Below, in pieces: positions 51,891-61,617 of a DNA stretch of 64,000 bases; the stretch's first letter is position 1; the number at the start of each line of letters is the position of its first letter. Both the position numbers and the translations under genes were made by a program. The notes below the pieces were generated by a model. The model worked only from the letters and a program-made list of their open reading frames with translations. It had not been told where the DNA came from and searched no databases. Origin of the DNA: Nothopassalora personata (lineage: Eukaryota; Ascomycota; Dothideomycetes; Mycosphaerellales; Mycosphaerellaceae); the NCBI GenBank assembly GCA_033816765.1, contig CM066289.1, positions 2,914,001 through 2,978,000 of the forward strand. The letters run 5' to 3'.

Positions 51891-53182
51891 TTTTTGGGGG
51901 GGGGGGGATCGGGTGGAGGTGTGGTATGGTATGGTATGGCTTCACAAGGAGAGATGCGGGCAGTGACGGTGTAGCTTGCCTATCTATATACTGAGCTGTC
52001 TACAGAGGAGGTCGGTGCCTCGTATGGTATGCATGATAAGGTGTGCATTGAAGGCCGGAAGAGTGAGAATTCACACATTCCAGTCACCGTTCCTTGCCCG
52101 GTTGGTGAGGAATGCTTGCATCGCCCTTCGATCCGGCCACACTCACTCGAGATGTGGTACTTGCTCGATCCACTCAGGTTGAAGATGCACAAAGTTGCCA
52201 ACCTCAGGCACTCCCTTTTCATATTCGACGCTGTCGTCTACAGTGCCGACATAGAGGATCTGTATCTTGTACGTTGGACGGTAAGCATATATTGGACGTC
52301 CTGTCCCTTCATGGGCATGACATATCAGCTTTGTCGTGGTGTCGTCAACATTGCGCTCAATTGCGAGAGTGCTCAGCGTAACGGGAGGGCGACACGACTT
52401 TAGGACGAGACAAGAGACTCGGCAGCTGAAGTCGACTACGCAAGCGAGCTCGACCTCACGCTCCTTTTGTGCAAGCCTTCTTCCTCTTGCACATAGCAAG
52501 TCATGCACAGTATCTTACTTATCTCATGTTGACACAGCCGACCGCATCCTCGCGTCATCGACTGTGGTGCTATCAGTTGCGCAAAACCAGAGGGCAGACA
52601 CCTGCGCCTTCTGCGCCGGCTTGATAGCGGGAGACCAACAGGCGGATCTTGGCGGCTTTTCACAAGACGATCAATAATTACCCGGCAAATGGGTGGCGGC
52701 ACAGCCCACAAAGGCACCACCACGGCTTGGCTGCTTCTTTTTGACAGCTAGTTTTATTGACCCCGGACCAACTTGGTGGCCAATAACGAAATGCCGCAAT
52801 GGACGGTCGCGCGGCTGGAGCTCTTTATGGACAATATCCAAGAAGTGCGTATCAATGCTGCGTAGTCGCTAGAGAAGCTCTAATTCACACGCCGGCTACG
52901 CACATGCAAAGGTCTCTGCCGTCGCGTACCAACTTAAGCTTCCGGTGCTCGAGCACTCTCAAACAGCTCCCTGTCTGCACTGCTGCCATACCCCACGCCT
53001 GCGACCTGGAAGCTGGAGAGGTAGGCACTCAGGCACAGGCACAGGAAAGTAGTAGTTCTAGCGCTACTTCGCGCGCGTCTTTGGTTATTTGCTTCCTCCT
53101 TCCTTAACATCACAATTACACTTAGTAGAATCACAACTCACACTTAGCAAAACCGACATATATCCTATGCCCACACATCCCA
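51891..53182. other. Divergent intergenic region of 1.3 kb
   Basis: Lies between the secreted protein (minus) and the SET-like gene (plus), so it contains both promoters. It starts with a G12 run (51896-51907; C12 on the coding strand). Several frames of 60-125 codons overlap on both strands at 52000-52700 and none shows family features. Nothing else supported. Confidence 0.4.
51896..51907 (-). repeat. Poly-C tract just upstream of a start codon
   Basis: Twelve consecutive G on the plus strand, i.e. C12 in the 5' leader of the 51890 gene, ending six bases before its ATG and followed by A5. Confidence 0.9.
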
Positions 53183-53824
53183 ATGACGCTCAATAACCGC
53201 GAAGTCAACGGCGAGGTCAACGGCACGACCGATCCACTCTCCAAGGAATCAGCATACGATCTCAGCATCAACAACCTCCAAGACCTTGTCTCCTTCGTCG
53301 ACACACCAGCTGGACTTTGCATCGTCTCCAAAATCTCAGCACCAGCAGGAGCTCACTTCTCCTACATTACCAGCCATGCACCACAACCGGCGCCGACCTG
53401 GAAGACAATCCAGACTTCAGCAACCACCCACACCGACCCAAGAAGTGCTCTGCTCTACATGAACCACTCATGCCAGCCATCTCTTGAGGTCCACGTCTTC
53501 TCTCCAGACGCGAACGGAAAGTACCCCAAGAACCCGCCTGCTGGCCGCAATGGCAAGATCCCAGACGCTGGTGAGCTCGGCTTGGCAGGCGAGGTTACTG
53601 TTTCGGGTAGCCGAGGTATCGAGCCTGGCGACGCTTTGACCTTCTTCTACCCCAGCACTGAGTGGAAGTTCGACCGCCCATTCCAGTGCCTTTGTGGTGC
53701 TCCAGAAGGCGTCTGTCTCGGGCAGGTCAAGGGCGCGAGTGCCATCGAGCGTCAGAAGCTCGACAAATGGTTCTTCAATGATCACATCCTCAAGTTGGCC
53801 GCGAAGAGAGATGGGCTAGCCTAG
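53183..53824 (+). CDS. SET/post-SET-like domain protein
   Basis: Predicted 213 residues, one exon. The protein carries the end of a SET domain: LLYMNHSCQPSLEVHVF contains the NHSC motif that forms the SAM/pseudoknot site, and GDALTFFYPSTEWKFDRPF precedes a post-SET-like Cys block CLCGAPEGVCLG. The first 75 residues (LQDLVSFVDTPAGLCIVSKI, APAGAHFSYI) replace the usual N-terminal SET part in a very short form. Such small SET-like proteins occur in fungi; whether they methylate proteins is unknown. The start is the first ATG after an A/C-rich leader. No coupled neighbour suggests a pathway. Confidence 0.85.
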   Translation: MTLNNREVNGEVNGTTDPLSKESAYDLSINNLQDLVSFVDTPAGLCIVSKISAPAGAHFSYITSHAPQPAPTWKTIQTSATTHTDPRSALLYMNHSCQPSLEVHVFSPDANGKYPKNPPAGRNGKIPDAGELGLAGEVTVSGSRGIEPGDALTFFYPSTEWKFDRPFQCLCGAPEGVCLGQVKGASAIERQKLDKWFFNDHILKLAAKRDGLA

Positions 53825-54475
53825 GCGAGCTAGCTGGCTGTCAGCAAGAGGCCATGGAGGTTCAACACGTACAAGCGGCGTGAAAGGCGCGGGGTGAGCG
53901 GCGAATGGGGGAATGATAATACCCTTTCAACAGGTCTGGCGTGCGGATATACTCTCGTTGAAAATTGTGCTCAGGCTACGTAAATGAATCCAAGTGCCCG
54001 AGTCGAAGCTCGTCTTCCGCGAGCGCATCCCATACTTTTGTTACCTTTTGCACATTCCTTGGATCTTTCGAAGAAGAAAAGTACGAAAAAAACTCCTGTC
54101 GAAAATGTTTCGATTGAGTTCCCCCTGGTATGTCAAAGTGAGAGCTGTTGAGCTGATGCAACTGTCTCCGCAAGAAGTCATTACAGTGCTGGTCTGCCAG
54201 CTAGGCGCGGGATGCTGTCCGAGGGACCCGTGTATGGAAGTGCGGCAGAACATCAAGATTGAACACGTTTTTTGCTGGGTATCATGGGAGACTACAAACT
54301 TGCCGAAACTTTGCCTATGCCCCCAAATCCATCCAGTCTTAGAATGTCGTCAAGACGCCAGGGCCACGTTCATGTAGTGTTCTCATTCTGTTGTTCGTGC
54401 ACTGGTCGTCACATCAACCCCGAAGGACTCGCCAGTTTCATGTCCGGATCAAAGTCGGCAGAAGATCATCCAATA
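53825..54475. other. Convergent 3' intergenic region
   Basis: About 650 bases between the SET-like gene stop and the IFRD gene stop. Short frames on both strands only; no feature recognised. Confidence 0.35.
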
Positions 54476-55816
54476 TCATCCGCGGCCGCTATGATTAGTC
54501 CAGCGGTCGACAATGACCGGCAGACTGTCGAACACGGTCTGATTGAGCTCGTAGTGGGTCATGAAGCCGCTTTGCAGCAGGCGCTTAAGCCCATTGAGTC
54601 GATGGAGCTTCCACCATTTGTCAATGGGCATGGTATTACCACCAGGGAGAGGTATCTTCATTCGGGAACCATATTCGACCTCCTCCTCATCCTCCGCCGT
54701 GCTGTAGCGGGGACCAACCGTGGGCCTCTCGATGGTGACCATCACGTCCCTGATCGAGAAATGCAATAGCTTGCGATCTTTTTTGGCAATCCGCTTGGAG
54801 GACTCTCTTCTCAGTCTCTCGAGAGTTTGCAGAAGTCTGTCGGTCTGTCGATAGACGTTGTAACGCTTGACCATGCGATTGCCAGCAATATCGGATTCAT
54901 CTTCCTGTTCGTTGGGTTCGTCGCCGGGTTCTGCCTCGGTGTAGCTCTTCTCGTACATGAGGGCGACGTTGTCTGCCGCAGCAATCTGCACCCTCACGTT
55001 ACTGCTCTCGAGCTGATCGACAAAGGCTTCCATGGCTGCCTCAGTCGCCTCTTGCATATCCTCCATCTGGGTTGCAAGAAATCCCCACTCTTCGAGCGCG
55101 GCCGCGACTATCTGGCCGTTGTCTGTCTCGTCAATGACAGCGCCATCGGAAGTCACAATGTCAATCAAGGACTCCATGACTTCCTCCGTCTCTTCTTCAC
55201 TGGCGCCGCCCCAGAACGTAGCAACGCCGAGCAGGCGGATGGCAGCGAGCTTGGCAGCTGAGTATTCGGAGTCATGAATGATATGCTTGACGGGGCCTTC
55301 CACTGCATCGTAGATAGCGTCTGAGGGGTCGGTGACTAAGATCAGGGCCAAAGTCTTCAACGCGAGCACAATCTCTTGCTCCGACTGGCCGCTCTTGACG
55401 CTCTTAAGCAGGGCGGGGACAAGGGCATCCATCCTATGCTGGAGCTCGGCTTGAGCATAGTGTTTCTTCAGGATAGCAATCAGGCCCTTCAACATCTCTT
55501 CTCTGCCCTCGGTATGGCTGTGTCTGCGATCCACCAACGCTTCGATGCGCTCTTGCAGAGCTTTCACCCAGATGTCCTCGTCGACCTCGTTCTCTGCACC
55601 CGCTGGCGCTGCGTCGAGACTGTTGGTGCTCCATTCGGTGCCGTCGCTGGTCTCGCCCTCGTCGTCTGAGCCTGCGCGACTGGCGACGCGTGATCCCTTT
55701 GGAGAGACTGCGCGGGACCCGCCTCGGCTGATGGGTGGTGTAGACTCCTTGGATCGCGCCTTACGAGACACCGTCTTCTTGCTCTCCAAGAGAGCCTGTT
55801 TTCTGAGGTCGCGCAT
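54476..55816 (-). CDS. Interferon-related developmental regulator (IFRD) family protein
   Basis: Predicted 446 residues, one exon. The N-terminus MRDLRKQALLESKKTVSRKARSK and a Ser/Gly-rich basic part (to about 65) precede an ARM/HEAT-like helical domain: WVKALQERIEALVDRRHSH, EMLKGLIAILKKHYAQAEL, VPALLKSVKSGQSEQEIVLA, LAAIRLLGVATFWGG. Near the C-terminus an IFRD C-terminal block contains DRKLLHFSIRDVMVTIE, WWKLHRLNGLKRLLQSGFM and the end RGTNHSGRG-like basic tail. This is the fungal counterpart of IFRD1/TIS7, proposed as a ribosome-associated or transcriptional cofactor. Exact fungal role is not known. Confidence 0.92.
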   Translation of the reverse strand: MRDLRKQALLESKKTVSRKARSKESTPPISRGGSRAVSPKGSRVASRAGSDDEGETSDGTEWSTNSLDAAPAGAENEVDEDIWVKALQERIEALVDRRHSHTEGREEMLKGLIAILKKHYAQAELQHRMDALVPALLKSVKSGQSEQEIVLALKTLALILVTDPSDAIYDAVEGPVKHIIHDSEYSAAKLAAIRLLGVATFWGGASEEETEEVMESLIDIVTSDGAVIDETDNGQIVAAALEEWGFLATQMEDMQEATEAAMEAFVDQLESSNVRVQIAAADNVALMYEKSYTEAEPGDEPNEQEDESDIAGNRMVKRYNVYRQTDRLLQTLERLRRESSKRIAKKDRKLLHFSIRDVMVTIERPTVGPRYSTAEDEEEVEYGSRMKIPLPGGNTMPIDKWWKLHRLNGLKRLLQSGFMTHYELNQTVFDSLPVIVDRWTNHSGRG

Positions 55817-56442
55817 GCTGTATGTGATCGAGGGTTCGTCCTTGATCTGCTGTTGTTCACGATGGGTTTATGCGCCGTTCCTTATGTCCGCGGTATCGTC
55901 CCGTTCGTATGCGCTGGCGTGCAGTGATCCACTGGCGGTTATATGGGTGGGTGCGACTTGTCGCTGATGGACAGATGGTTGGTGTAGAAGTGGTTTGCTG
56001 GTATCATTGCAGGAGACTTAACCAAATTGTGGTGAAAGACGTAGAGGGCACCTGTGGACTAAGGGATGAGGCCTTTGGAAGTTCTCATCAATTCTGCGTG
56101 GTGTCGTCCTCGAAGTGTGCCTGCCTGCCTGCCACGTGACCAAAAACAGGGTCCACAAAGGAAGGAAGCGTGCCTCGGTTCAGCCGGCTCCTTCATCAAC
56201 GAATCAAAACGAAACAGGACGCATAGATGATAATATCGACAATATCATATAATCATATAACGCTTCAATGCGCTCATTGACTAATAGCACATCATCTTCA
56301 CTTGCTCATCAAAATTCCTGGAGTCGCATTTCTCTTATGTGGTCTTGGATAACGTTCCAGACCTCCTCGTAGGAGATTGTGCTAGAGCGGCACTACAGAG
56401 CTGCTGCATTCGGCCATAATGACTCAGCTGGCCCTTCATCGA
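55817..56442. other. Promoter region of the IFRD gene and 3' flank of the SnoaL-like gene
   Basis: About 625 bases on the minus strand side of both genes. A GCCT repeat followed by CCACGTGACC sits at about 56120-56142 (E-box core CACGTG). AT-rich repeats ATAATCATATAA occur near 56250. No gene is supported. Confidence 0.4.
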
Positions 56443-56994
56443 TCATGACGGGCGAGTTGTGAACTTCGTTGCCAACCACTTGCCATCCACAAGCTCGAAG
56501 GTAGCAACACTGACATGTCGGCGTACGAGACCAGCTGGCATTCCAGTGACCTCCAGATTGGCATGGATGGAGGCTGAGCAGCCTTCTATCGAGGTCGACA
56601 TATCCGAGCAATGGATGCCGTACTCGGGATACCGTCTAGCAAGAACCTGCCATGCCTCGACATACTGAGGGAGAGACATCTGTCCCTCTGTAATGAAAGG
56701 CATCTCTGCTTCCCACGAGTCGATCTTGTCAGTCCAGATCGCTCCGTCTTCGAAGAAGTCTCGATGATGCACAGCCTCGATATGGCGCAAGCACTTCCTT
56801 TCGAGCATCTTGACGACCATTCGCAAAGGCATACTCGTCCGTGTAGGTGTCACGGCTCTCAAGCCGTCACGACCTCCTGCTAGAGGTGCGTGTCGGCCAA
56901 GTGGTGCGTGCTTCGAAGCCTGTAGAGCGGTGTTCAGTGCGACGTCCATACTGTCCTTTCTAAAAGGATCTGCTGGCTGCTGAGAGGAGTGCAT
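56443..56994 (-). CDS. NTF2/SnoaL-like fold protein
   Basis: Predicted 183 residues, one exon. The first 55 residues are poorly ordered. The rest reads like a small cone-shaped NTF2/SnoaL domain: MVVKMLERKCLRHIEAVHHRDF (helix), WTDKIDSWEAEMPFITEGQM, LPQYVEAWQVLARRYPEYGI, then strands with ASIHANLEVTGMPAGLVRRH and VATFELVDGKWLATKFTTRP. The pattern of a sheet ending in E-x-x-D-G-K-W is common in this fold. Such proteins are enzymes or ligand binders; no catalytic residues can be assigned. Probable real gene given its length and fold-like pattern; function unknown. Confidence 0.7.
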   Translation of the reverse strand: MHSSQQPADPFRKDSMDVALNTALQASKHAPLGRHAPLAGGRDGLRAVTPTRTSMPLRMVVKMLERKCLRHIEAVHHRDFFEDGAIWTDKIDSWEAEMPFITEGQMSLPQYVEAWQVLARRYPEYGIHCSDMSTSIEGCSASIHANLEVTGMPAGLVRRHVSVATFELVDGKWLATKFTTRPS

Positions 56995-57705
56995 GTCGAG
57001 AATGGGTCGATCGTGCTATGGTCCGAGTGCTGGAAATGAATACCCTCTTGAAGTCACTCACGAGACCTGTGTGATCAGTAGACCGGTCTGTATGTCAGCA
57101 AAGGGAGCAAAGAGTATTTATTGGTCACATTCAGATTGTAACCGCTACAGGTCAGGCATTTGTTCCGTCGAAGTAATTTATGCCGTGAAGTGGACATGAG
57201 AGTTCGCAGCTGGGGCCACTCTGACCACTCTTAGCGGCACCGGCGTCCTTTCTTCGGGCAAAGCCGGCACACTTCATCTGGAACCAAAGATGAAGTAGAC
57301 CGATTCCATGCAAGGAGGCAGCACAACGACAGCGTACAATGCCCATCACGGAGCCGTACGACCATGTCAGGTGAATATCCTACTTGCTGGAAACACTCGA
57401 ATACGTTTGACGCGCGGGTTGCAGCGTCTCGACGCCTTGCTGTCCACATTAAGCAAGACGGCCTCCTCGCAAGAGCTAGCAGGCATTCGGGCAATAGAGC
57501 GCCTTAGGGCGATCAGTATTGCAGCCATGAGCTTGAACGCACGTGCTCGCACAACGTCGTGGGCTGGACTCCCTTTGTGTGTGCAGGTTCCGACACAATG
57601 AACACAATGCCAGAGAACAGGAACAAGGTCGTGATCAGTCTTTGTGGTCATTGGCAAGAATTGGGTTATGACCCGTTGACAATCGCATAATATACCTCTC
57701 CGGAA
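56995..57705. other. Divergent intergenic region
   Basis: About 710 bases between the SnoaL-like gene (minus) and the small gene at 57706 (plus). Overlapping short frames on both strands at 57230-57660 without motifs. Nothing supported. Confidence 0.35.
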
Positions 57706-58080
57706 ATGACCTTAGTTTTTCAGGATGTTCGCGAGATTGACCGCGTCCTTCAGGAGGTTCAGCACCATGCTCGAGACAATCACGGCATGCGCGAGCGTCC
57801 CCCCCGTGAGCTACGCAATTTTCATCATCTTCTCCATCTGCTCTGGGCGGGCGTCTATGTGTACGCCGCTCCATTGTTGCACGCCCGGGAGCGTCCATTA
57901 GGAGCTGAATGGAAAGAGATGTTCATTCGGTCGTACGATGAGCAAGTCGATACATTCTACCGCGACTCCGAGCAAGAGCGAGCCAGATGGCCTACAATTG
58001 ACGCCATCTACGACCGATACAAGTTAGCAGTCGCAGGTCGCATGGAAGAATTGATGGCTCAGGCACCTCCTGAAGAGTAA
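57706..58080 (+). CDS. Small hydrophilic helical protein, unknown
   Basis: Predicted 124 residues, one exon. The protein is rich in Arg, Glu, His and aromatic residues and looks largely helical: IDRVLQEVQHHARDNHGMR, LRNFHHLLHLLWAGVYVYAAP, EWKEMFIRSYDEQVDTFYRD and DRYKLAVAGRMEELMAQA. There is no signal peptide and one short, weakly hydrophobic stretch (HLLWAGVYVYAAPLL). No family is recognised. It is plausible because the composition is protein-like along its whole length and because it lies alone in its strand interval; it could be a fragment or a species-specific gene. Confidence 0.5.
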   Translation: MTLVFQDVREIDRVLQEVQHHARDNHGMRERPPRELRNFHHLLHLLWAGVYVYAAPLLHARERPLGAEWKEMFIRSYDEQVDTFYRDSEQERARWPTIDAIYDRYKLAVAGRMEELMAQAPPEE

Positions 58081-58667
58081 GTTCAAGGGACTCTGCGGCA
58101 GTACGAGCTGCTTTTTGCAAGCTGCCTTTTGCAATGGACGAACGGTAGACATGCTTGAGAGTAACTCCCGAACAGCGGACTGAAGATCCGTTGCTAACCA
58201 TAGCACGATATGTGGCTTTCCTGTCGGGCTTGTTTGAAGTAATTTTTTAATTCACATTTCACACAGCTTTCAATTTTCTTCCCATTTCCGTGAGACTGAA
58301 TTCTCCTTATACTTTGTAGGATATGGTGGCGGTATGGCGATCGGTCATATGTTTACCTACGGGCAACAGCAATGGAGGTGAGTAGCAGGAAGCCAGCAAG
58401 CTACCTGCCATCGGCATTGAGCTTGGTTCCGAACTCTAACTGCCTCGTAGTTGATTAGCACGTTCGGTGCAGGTCAAGACCGTACCTCGAACCCAGAAGA
58501 GGGTGCGGAGTAAACGAGCTAGGATGGTGCGTGAGTGAACTAAAATCGGGTCAATTTCCATGCACATGCTCTGATCTTTGCAAGGCAACTCCATCACTTG
58601 CGGAAATCTCCCAACACTTTGCGCCTCTGCCCATCAAGCATTCTCGACTACCAGTTTCCCTGCAGAC
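58081..58667. other. Intergenic region before the tandem paralogue family
   Basis: About 590 bases. No coding frame is supported. Contains the probable promoter of the first paralogue. Confidence 0.35.
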
Positions 58668-59424
58668 ATGGCGCAGAAAGCATGGTAAGCGATCAAGCGC
58701 TCCATCGGTGCTGCGCGACATGGTCGAGACTTCTCCGAATCTGCGCAGGAGCGAGACCGCAAGCCAATATTCCAGGCGCGACCGAGGTCTCCAAAGATCA
58801 AGACGAAGGCCAGGCAAAGGATCAATGTCATCACCAGCGTACGTTGTATGGCATCGGGATCAATGCTTCTACGGCTGGACATACTGAGCATCATTGCGAC
58901 AGGCCTCTCCTCTACTTCGTCTGCCGGCTGAGCTTAGGAACAAGATCTCCGAATACGTCCTACTCAGACGCGACACTATCAAGGTCACTCGCCAAAATCA
59001 ACAATCACCACTACTGCAGGTCTGCCGTCAGACGTGTTACGAGAGCTTGAAGATGTACCACTTCCGAGACCTCTTCATCATCCCAACCCCTAGTTGTGAT
59101 GCGAGGGTGTTCGACACTTTCTGGAAACGATTGAAACCCATCGGTGATAAGCAGCGGCCCAACGGCTCCAACGTAGAGCTACTTGTTGGCAGCGCGCGTC
59201 CGAGCTGGAATAACTTCATGGTCTGGTGTAGGGAGATACATGGCGGACGATGGCCGGCTCTTGAAAACTGGCAGGGTGGCCAAACACCGTCAGTTCATGT
59301 CATCAAGGCCGCTACTCGTCTGGCCGGTGGCGTGAGAGGGTTGTCGTGGAAGAAGTGCCACAAGGACCTTGAGTTGCTTCGTCCTCTGGCAATCTCGGCG
59401 GATCTTGCGTGGAAAGAAGAATGA
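58668..59424 (+). CDS. Paralogue A of an LRLPAELRN-type (2EXR/F-box-like) family, integrity uncertain
   Basis: Exon 2 (58903-59424) encodes ASPLLRLPAELRNKISEYVLL, the short N-terminal helix pair found in fungal 2EXR/F-box-like proteins, then LLQVCRQTCYESLKMYHFRD and WNNFMVWCREIHGGRWPALEN. A 64-nt intron (58839-58902, GTACGT...GACAG, phase 0) joins it to ITS. Upstream, the frame starting at the ATG 58668 reads MAQKAW and then TAA at 58686. Two readings are possible: the TAA is a nonsense change, or a 102-nt intron from the good donor at 58685 (GTAAGC) to a poor acceptor (CCGAG at 58786) rejoins the frame as MAQKAW-SPKIKTKARQRINVITS, giving 196 residues. Paralogue C supports the basic exon 1. 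Role unknown; related proteins often lie in expanded families. Confidence 0.55.
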
Positions 59425-59429
59425 AGGAT

Positions 59430-59946
59430 ATGGAGACCAGGACGATGCTGTGGTAGTTGGTATTGAAAGCACATCATATGCAAGTGCAAAGCGCTACCTG
59501 ACTCGAGAGCCACCTCTACTCCACGTATCCCGTCAAATTTGCCAAGAAGGTGTACTACCTCGAGGATGTGTTCCTTACTCGCATTTGTTGACTGTGACGC
59601 TCGGTTGCGAATAGCGCTAAGCAAACGGACTGCGGACATCGATGGAAGCAATAGAAGTAAACTGATTGTCATCGAAACCGAGTTGGATGGTCGGCCTCAC
59701 TGGAACAACCTAATACTTCGCTGTCAAGTGGTCCATGCAGGTGATGCTTGGTGCATGGAGGATAGCACGGGATTTCACGTACTCGAGGTGGCCGCCACAA
59801 CCACTAGGCTTGCACAACAGCTTGATTGGCTTTCGCGGACGGAATGTCGTGAAGCCATCGATCTGGTGAGACTGTTGGCTGTGGAGGCCAATGAGTGTTG
59901 GGAAAGCGATAGGGAGACTGAATCGTTGAGACTGTGTTACATGTGA
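59430..59946 (+). pseudogene. Paralogue B, frameshifted fragment of the same family
   Basis: Starts directly after paralogue A. Recognisable pieces in order: LTREPPLLHVSRQICQE (frame a), VYYLEDVFLTRIC (frame b), then from VDCDARLRIALSKR to the stop at 59946 (frame c), including WNNLILRCQVVHAGDAWCME and TTRLAQQLDWLSRTECREA. These match paralogues A and C segment by segment (SRQVRREALKIYYFG, DIVDCNARLYLRF, WCKEVHGG). The LRLPAELRN start is missing and two frameshifts separate the pieces, so no full-length protein is possible. Confidence 0.78.
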
Positions 59947-60788
59947 TACTGGCCAAAGGCACCGACCACAAGGTGCGCACTGGTGATTATAAGAACACGA
60001 AGCGTAAGGCGTCAGCATCCATGTTGACACCACTACTCGATGCGACAAACATACGCCTTTGAATATAGACTGGTTTAAGGAGAAGTCGAGATTCCACAAA
60101 GCTATACACTACACTACTGTCCTGCTAGGCCGTCGTGGCAAAAAGTCTAATCAGTCTTGGCATCACATGTCCGTCGCTCGAACAACAACGTCCCAGGAAG
60201 CAAAACATAACGCGCTAGGTTTCATTATCTCACTGACTACCGTGAAAAAACTCCGAGCTTTCGTGTAATCCATGACTCGATTGACCTGATAAACTGTTAC
60301 CTTGAATGTCTGTTCCATCCGCCGTTGAAGCCTCGAAACTCGATATACCACCAGACACCTGTCCGTTGAGAGCTCGTTGAAGGTCATTGTAACGAGTGCT
60401 CCATCAGTGAGCGCAGTTTCGAGAGATGCCACGGGGACTCAAGCCACATTGATTCGTGCTTTTCTCGTGCTATTGGGTATGCCAATGTGGTATACACAGC
60501 TTCACTGTCATTGTCTGGGATCCTACGAAACGTCCTCAGCATAGATCTTTGTGAATACACTTTTGAAGCTGAAGCATGTGACAGTACAAGTGGATGTGCA
60601 GAACCTTATCACTTCGCCGAGTGAATCGCACGTGCCAAGCTCATCAGCATCAACATGAAAAATCTTGAGGCACCCAACACTTTTCTCCCTGCAGATATCT
60701 CACCTTACCGACGACCACCACTCGACAATCACCACTCGACACACTCATAGAGTACCTTGCATCTCGAGCCTTCACGCCACACCCAAAA
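59947..60788. other. Intergenic region before paralogue C
   Basis: About 840 bases. No open frame shows family similarity. The last 100 bases before 60789 are A/C-rich leader. Confidence 0.35.
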
Positions 60789-61477
60789 ATGCCTCTCGTC
60801 GAAGGTCGACGCGGCGTAACAAAGAAGACCGCGCGCAAGAGCACCAAGAAGACGCGCGAGCAAGCAAAGAGGCTGAGCGACATCAACAGCGTGAACAACC
60901 TGTGTGACGTACCTGTGCGGACTGGCTGACATGTCTACAGCTCCAGTCACGCCTCCTGCGTCTGCCCGCAGAGTTGAGGAACCGCATCTACGAGTATGCA
61001 CTGGTAGACGACGACGAGATCGAACTCACCGCGACGTTCCGGGAGCCACATTTCCTGCACACATCACGACAGGTCCGCAGGGAAGCTCTCAAGATCTACT
61101 ACTTCGGCAATAGCTTTATTACGGACATTGTGGACTGCAATGCGCGCTTGTATCTACGGTTTGCGCGACAGGCGGAGGGGATGGCAACAGACAGTGAGGA
61201 CTTGAGATTGAGCCCTTGCATCGTCGGCAAGCCCCACAGGAGCAATTTGGTCGCCTGGTGTAAGGAAGTGCATGGCGGGCTATTATGGTCTCTCGAATCT
61301 ACGAATGGCGAATGTGGTCAGGTCGCGGAAGTGATTGCAACGGCTACCACCATCGCGGATCAGCTCTGCGGCAAGTGTTCGTGGGAGGAGTGCCGAAGGG
61401 TCCTAGAGAGGACGCGGCCGCTGGCGGCATTTGGTGATGCCCAATGGAATGACGAGGAGGGTTGTGGGGCTGGTTGA
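60789..61477 (+). CDS. Paralogue C, intact LRLPAELRN-type (2EXR/F-box-like) protein
   Basis: Exons 60789-60890 and 60941-61477 give 212 residues. The 50-nt intron has donor GTGAAC, branch GGCTGAC and acceptor CTACAG, phase 0, in the same place relative to the protein as in paralogue A. Exon 1 is strongly basic (KKTARKSTKKTREQAKRL), perhaps a nuclear or nucleic-acid-contact region. Exon 2 begins LQSRLLRLPAELRNRIYEYAL, followed by SRQVRREALKIYYFG, WCKEVHGGLLWSLES and CSWEECRRVLERTRPLA. In related fungi such proteins form large, mostly uncharacterised families; the N-terminal motif is reminiscent of F-box substrate adaptors. Only complete copy in the array. Confidence 0.82.
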
Positions 61478-61617
61478 AACGGCGATCCGGCCGCGCTCAG
61501 TGAGCGACGGAAAGCGAATATTGGTGTCGAGGCGTACAAGTCTTATGCGATGTTTGTCCATTGTCCACAAGGAGGGCGTGCGACGCAACAGGCCAGTCAG
61601 GTAGTGCCGCGGAAGGC

